DNA of 12,563 bases from Ettlia oleoabundans (Eukaryota > Chlorophyta > Chlorophyceae > Chlamydomonadales). This document shows, one piece after another, positions 9,801-12,563 of this stretch (positions are counted from its first letter, which is position 1; every line of letters starts with the position of its first letter). Both the position numbers and the translations under genes were made by a program. The notes under the pieces are model-generated. The model had not been told where the DNA came from. It ran no database searches and worked only from the letters and a program-made list of their open reading frames with translations. The DNA lies in contig JAAMXP010002245.1 of NCBI GenBank assembly GCA_019693395.1, positions 1 through 12,563 of the forward strand. The letters are read 5' to 3'.

Positions 9801-12315
9801 TGCATTCCATTTCAGGAGCCACAGACAGTGGAATTTATACTGCTGGTATGAAGACCATAACATGACTGGATGCAGCACGGGAGACAAAACGACGCAGCAA
9901 CTGCCCTCATTCAAAAGGCATGCCACAGTGGCCTACCTTGGTTGCTGATTCGCAGCTCAAAAAGCGGGCCACAGCGGCCTACCTTTGCTGCTGATTAGCA
10001 GCTCACAAGGCAGGCCACAGCAGCCAGCTGCTAGTTGGTTCAACAGCCGGGCCCACCTGCTCCAGCAGGCGAGGTGCCATTGACTCCGGCATGTCACGTG
10101 GTAGCGCCATCAGAGCAGTATAGCTAAACACATTCGGCTCCAGATTGCTGCATTATGAGCAAGCAAGACAGGATGGGGCAAGGTCCATGGCTCGACTGTG
10201 GCAGCTTTCGGGCATTTGCCATGGTAGCAATGTGACGGTGATGCAGGACTGCAACTGGTTGAGCAGCCAGTAGCAGCAGAAGGCAGATCAACGTAATGAC
10301 AGCCAGCAGGTACAGCTGACACGGGCCAAGCAAGTAATCCGCCGTAACAAGCTTACAAATGAAGGAGCCCCCACACTTACTTGCGCCTCATCCAGTCCAG
10401 CACCTTGTGCGCCACCTCAACCTCGCCCAGGCGCATGAAGCACTGGAGCAGCGTGGTCAGGCTCTGCAGGCAGGCGGGCAAAATACAGACAGAAGCACTA
10501 GAGCAGTTTGGTCAGGCTCTGCAGGCAGGCTGGCAACAGACAGACAGAAGCACTGGAGCAGAGTGGTGGGGCTCTGTGGAAGGCTGACAGCATACATAAA
10601 GCATGCACAGGCGACAAGCAGACATGTTCATGACGCCCAACACAACAAGACCAGTCTGTTGTGGCTGAGCATCGTGTTTACATTTGCAGTAAACTCGCTT
10701 GGCTCTGCCAGAGACTGTCTAGGGCTGCAAGGATGGACCTTATACATATAGGAAACAAATGTTTCTAGAACGAAAATTCTGTTGAAAAAAAAAAGGAACT
10801 ACAACCAGGCGCAGCTACAGTGCCAGGAGCAGTTGTTCCAATTTATTCCACTTGTTTCCATTTGAATATTTTGTAAATATGCTTTTTGAACAAGAAAAGC
10901 AATTTACACCATGGAGTTTTCTATAGAAGCACAGGCAGGTACCTGAGGAGATGGAGTCACCCCGATCCTGGCCATGCGTGCCAGCACCACCATCAGCAGC
11001 TGCGCGTTCTCTGCCCGCACCGCTGTGTCCATGAGCAGGCTCATGACCTGCGACTCGTAAATGCCCGAGAGCCATTACAAGAACTCTTGAGTGACCAAGA
11101 CGGTTCTGTCTGGCGGGAGGGCATTCCGTTGCTGCTTGATGGCGGGAAGGCAGCAGGCTGGGAGCTTCAGCAGGCTAGCCGTCAACCAGTTGAGGCGATA
11201 TCGAGACAGCTGCAGGTCAATAGTTAAGCAGGCTGAGACATGGCAAGGGGCTGTCGCACGGAATCGTGGATGGGGCTCACTTGCAGGGGTGCCTGTGTGG
11301 CCTCATCTGCCTCCAGCGCATCCTCCTGCTGCTGCAGCCAGGCATCCAGTACTGGCAGCGCCTCAGGGAGCGCATCCGCTTTTGCCAGGCTGCCAAACAG
11401 CGCCTGCAGCGACAGGGAGGAAGATATGCTCTGCAGATATGCTCTGCGTATGGGGGGAGGAAGCGAGGGGTAGGGCCAGTCACAGATGTGCTACCCGCAC
11501 AGCACTTGGTGCTATACAAAGTGACCCTGGGGACGCAGTTTGTTGGTTGATGGCAGGCTGTGGTACACGTCAGTTGTGTGGCATATCACCACCCTAAACC
11601 CCCACCTTCAGCGTGTGCGCCTCCAGAGGCAAACCCTTGAGCAGCAAGGCTTCGGCTATCTCGGCAGACTTGCTGGCAAGGTTGCTGTCCTGCAAGGATG
11701 ATATGCTGACCCGGGTTAACGACAGGCTCACCCGGCATTTGCGGGGGTTTCAACACTCCATCCGCCGACCTCACGGGAACAGGTAGCATTAGTTGCAGAA
11801 ACTGGAAGTTTCCAGTTTCTGCCTGGTTGGCTTGTGTACTGGCTGTCTGGTACTGCTATCTCAGTGGAAAGAAGCAGCATCTATCTGTTTACCTGTGCCG
11901 CCTTGCACAGTACACTGTTGTACACGCTGGGGGGCGGCATCCTGGCGTAGCGCGGCTGCTTGCCTGGACCGCTCAGCATGGGCGTGCCCCGTGCCGCGCT
12001 CTCAAGCATTGCCAGTGCTGGGTTGGCCTTGTCCATCAGCACATAATAGCGTAGCTCCCGTTGGTCTTCTCCTGCACGAATATGCGAATGGGGCTGGCTT
12101 GTGGCTGGAACTAATTTCGCCGCAAAGGAGGGCATGAGTCAGGGGCCGCGGCTGCACTCACGCCTGCGGGTGAAGACCATCGGCGGCTCCCCCGGCTTCC
12201 CTCCTTGATCCTGACCCCTGCCGCTGCTGCCATCGGCGCTGATTGTTCGGTTCCCTTTCAGCACCCGCTCAAGCAACGGAGCACGTCGCCGACAACGAGC
12301 GAGGGTGGCGAGCAT
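6846..12315 (-). CDS. P-class pentatricopeptide repeat (PPR) RNA-binding protein, 14 exons, 788 aa
   Basis: Exons: 12315-12162, 12071-11893, 11689-11606, 11403-11281, 11047-10943, 10463-10381, 10147-10057, 9677-9576, 9386-9297, 9137-9024, 8793-8668, 8377-8146, 7907-7247, 7068-6846; all phases close. PPR proteins bind organellar RNA for processing, stability or translation. Nearly contiguous units: about 99-134, 135-177 (long), 178-213, 214-248, 249-289 (41 aa), 290-324, 325-359, 360-395, partial 396-417; after a linker, about 477-511, 600-634 and 684-714. The clearest units are ARFFTELIRICGRAGSVRAA... and LILYSAMIDACAKCKDPGAA..., each exactly 35 aa and ending VHPD or VKPD. The exon-8 donor at AGG|gtgagt was chosen because it keeps this 35-aa register. 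The N-terminus (MLATLARCRRRAPLLERVLK) is basic and targeting-like. No E, DYW or SMR domain is seen. Start: first ATG after an upstream in-frame TGA. Target RNA and ortholog are unknown. Confidence 0.92.
7443..7660 (-). repeat. CAG/AGC trinucleotide tracts in PPR exon 13
   Basis: Plus-strand (CTG)6 occurs at 7462-7479 and again at 7643-7660, with a ccgccgccaccgccg tract just left of the second. In the coding frame the first gives six Gln (residues 638-643), the second gives Ser (578-582), and the CCG tract gives six Gly (592-597). The same trinucleotide is thus read in two frames. The tracts flank the PPR-like unit at about 600-634 and sit in loops, where length change is tolerated. Confidence 0.85.
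9915..10045. repeat. 46-bp tandem repeat, nearly three copies, in PPR intron 7
   Basis: gccacag(t/c)ggcctacctt...gctgatt(c/a)gcagctcana recurs with gccacag starting at 9922, 9968 and 10014, an exact 46-base period. The third copy is incomplete and diverged. It lies wholly within the intron between exons 7 and 8 and looks like a decaying minisatellite. Confidence 0.8.
10437..10590. repeat. 55-bp tandem repeat copying the exon-6 acceptor of the PPR gene
   Basis: gaagcactggagcag...tggtcaggctctgcaggcagg starts at 10437, 10492 and 10547, an exact 55-base period; the third copy has decayed. The first copy spans the real exon-6 acceptor (exon starts at 10463; minus strand cctgcag|AGCCTGACC). The second copy therefore reproduces an intact acceptor plus the first bases of exon 6 inside intron 5. 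Confidence 0.85.
10740..10920. other. AT-rich island inside PPR intron 5
   Basis: This part of the 479-bp intron, the longest in the gene, is strikingly AT-rich against its surroundings: an A10 run at 10785-10794 and stretches such as atttgaatattttgtaaatat. No coding potential is seen. It may be an old insertion, for example the tail of a retroelement, but no terminal repeats or target-site duplication are visible. Confidence 0.35.
11795..11822. repeat. Perfect 13-bp inverted repeat with 2-base loop in PPR intron 2
   Basis: gcagaaactggaa is followed by gt and then its exact reverse complement ttccagtttctgc. In the transcript this forms a tight hairpin between exons 2 and 3. It may be a palindromic trace of an element excision or a local replication error. 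Confidence 0.8.
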
Positions 12316-12563
12316 GTGGTACGCTCTGCAGCGTCCCTCAAATGATTTAAAACGTGAGAATGCGTCGTGAAATCGAGGGGCAGCAGCCGATCACGAGTTG
12401 GGTTGGGCTGACATGTCTGCTCTGCGCCACCTGTGCCACGCTGTGGGTCGATGCCATCAACATAGCACGACGCCTCCCTGACTTCACTTCAACTGTTGCA
12501 AGTGCAGCAGCCTCCCGAGCCGTCATCTTTCCAGTGGTCAGCCAGTGTAACCTAGTTTACTTC
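12316..12563 (-). promoter_or_regulatory. 5' flank of the PPR gene
   Basis: This upstream stretch holds no ORF with family features. The start frame is open upstream of the ATG at 12315 for about 30 codons without another Met, then meets a TGA. A TATA-like atttaaaa (12345-12352, reverse sense ttttaaat) lies only about 30-37 bases before the ATG, which would leave almost no leader, so its role is doubtful. The promoter is placed here by position only. Confidence 0.25.

Noticed and set aside
9915..10590. CRISPR-like array from the regularly spaced repeats
   Set aside because: The two periods (46 and 55 bp) are contiguous tandem units without unique spacers, lie in introns of a eukaryotic gene, and have no cas-like neighbours.
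11091..11597. 168-codon plus-strand open frame
   Set aside because: It is antisense to PPR exon 4 and the adjacent introns, with biased composition; it is explained as a shadow of the minus-strand gene.
1..12563. A new defence or mobile multi-gene system
   Set aside because: The two full genes belong to known families (bestrophin, PPR), are intron-rich and nuclear in style, and no transposase, integrase, toxin-antitoxin or phage-like gene is visible.

Overview
This window looks like nuclear DNA of a green alga, probably a chlorophycean. It has dense, short introns (about 90-480 bp) with GT-AG borders and tgcag-type acceptors, moderately GC-rich codon use, CAG/CTG trinucleotide tracts, and eukaryotic, plant-type gene families. 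There is no operon structure, Shine-Dalgarno pattern or CRISPR. The taxon is an inference from style, not from a marker gene.

Layout. (1) 1-395, + strand: the 3' tail of an unrecognised gene that enters from the left. (2) 396-1143: a convergent intergenic stretch with a candidate TGTAA poly(A) signal on each strand. (3) 1144-6287, - strand: a 13-exon gene for a bestrophin-like (UPF0187/RFP-TM) anion channel of 459 aa. I reconstructed it by joining exons so that every splice phase closes; one intron is GC-AG. (4) 6288-6845: intergenic, holding the 3' flank of the right-hand gene and the 5' flank of the channel gene. (5) 6846-12315, - strand: a 14-exon gene for a P-class pentatricopeptide repeat (PPR) RNA-binding protein of 788 aa. 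It has a basic, organelle-targeting-like N-terminus and Gln/Ser/Gly low-complexity inserts between its last PPR units. (6) 12316-12563: 5' flank of the PPR gene.

The two complete genes lie head-to-tail on the minus strand. The PPR protein probably acts on organellar RNA. Bestrophins are anion channels, and some algal ones conduct bicarbonate at thylakoids. A functional link between the two genes is not shown; adjacency alone is weak evidence in an alga.

Several introns carry short tandem or inverted repeats: a 46-bp repeat, a 55-bp repeat that overlaps a real splice acceptor, a 63-bp duplication that copies a splice-donor region, and a perfect 13-bp hairpin. I found no obviously new multi-gene system. 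The most useful results are the two spliced gene models, the predicted PPR code, and the duplicated splice sites that could give alternative products.
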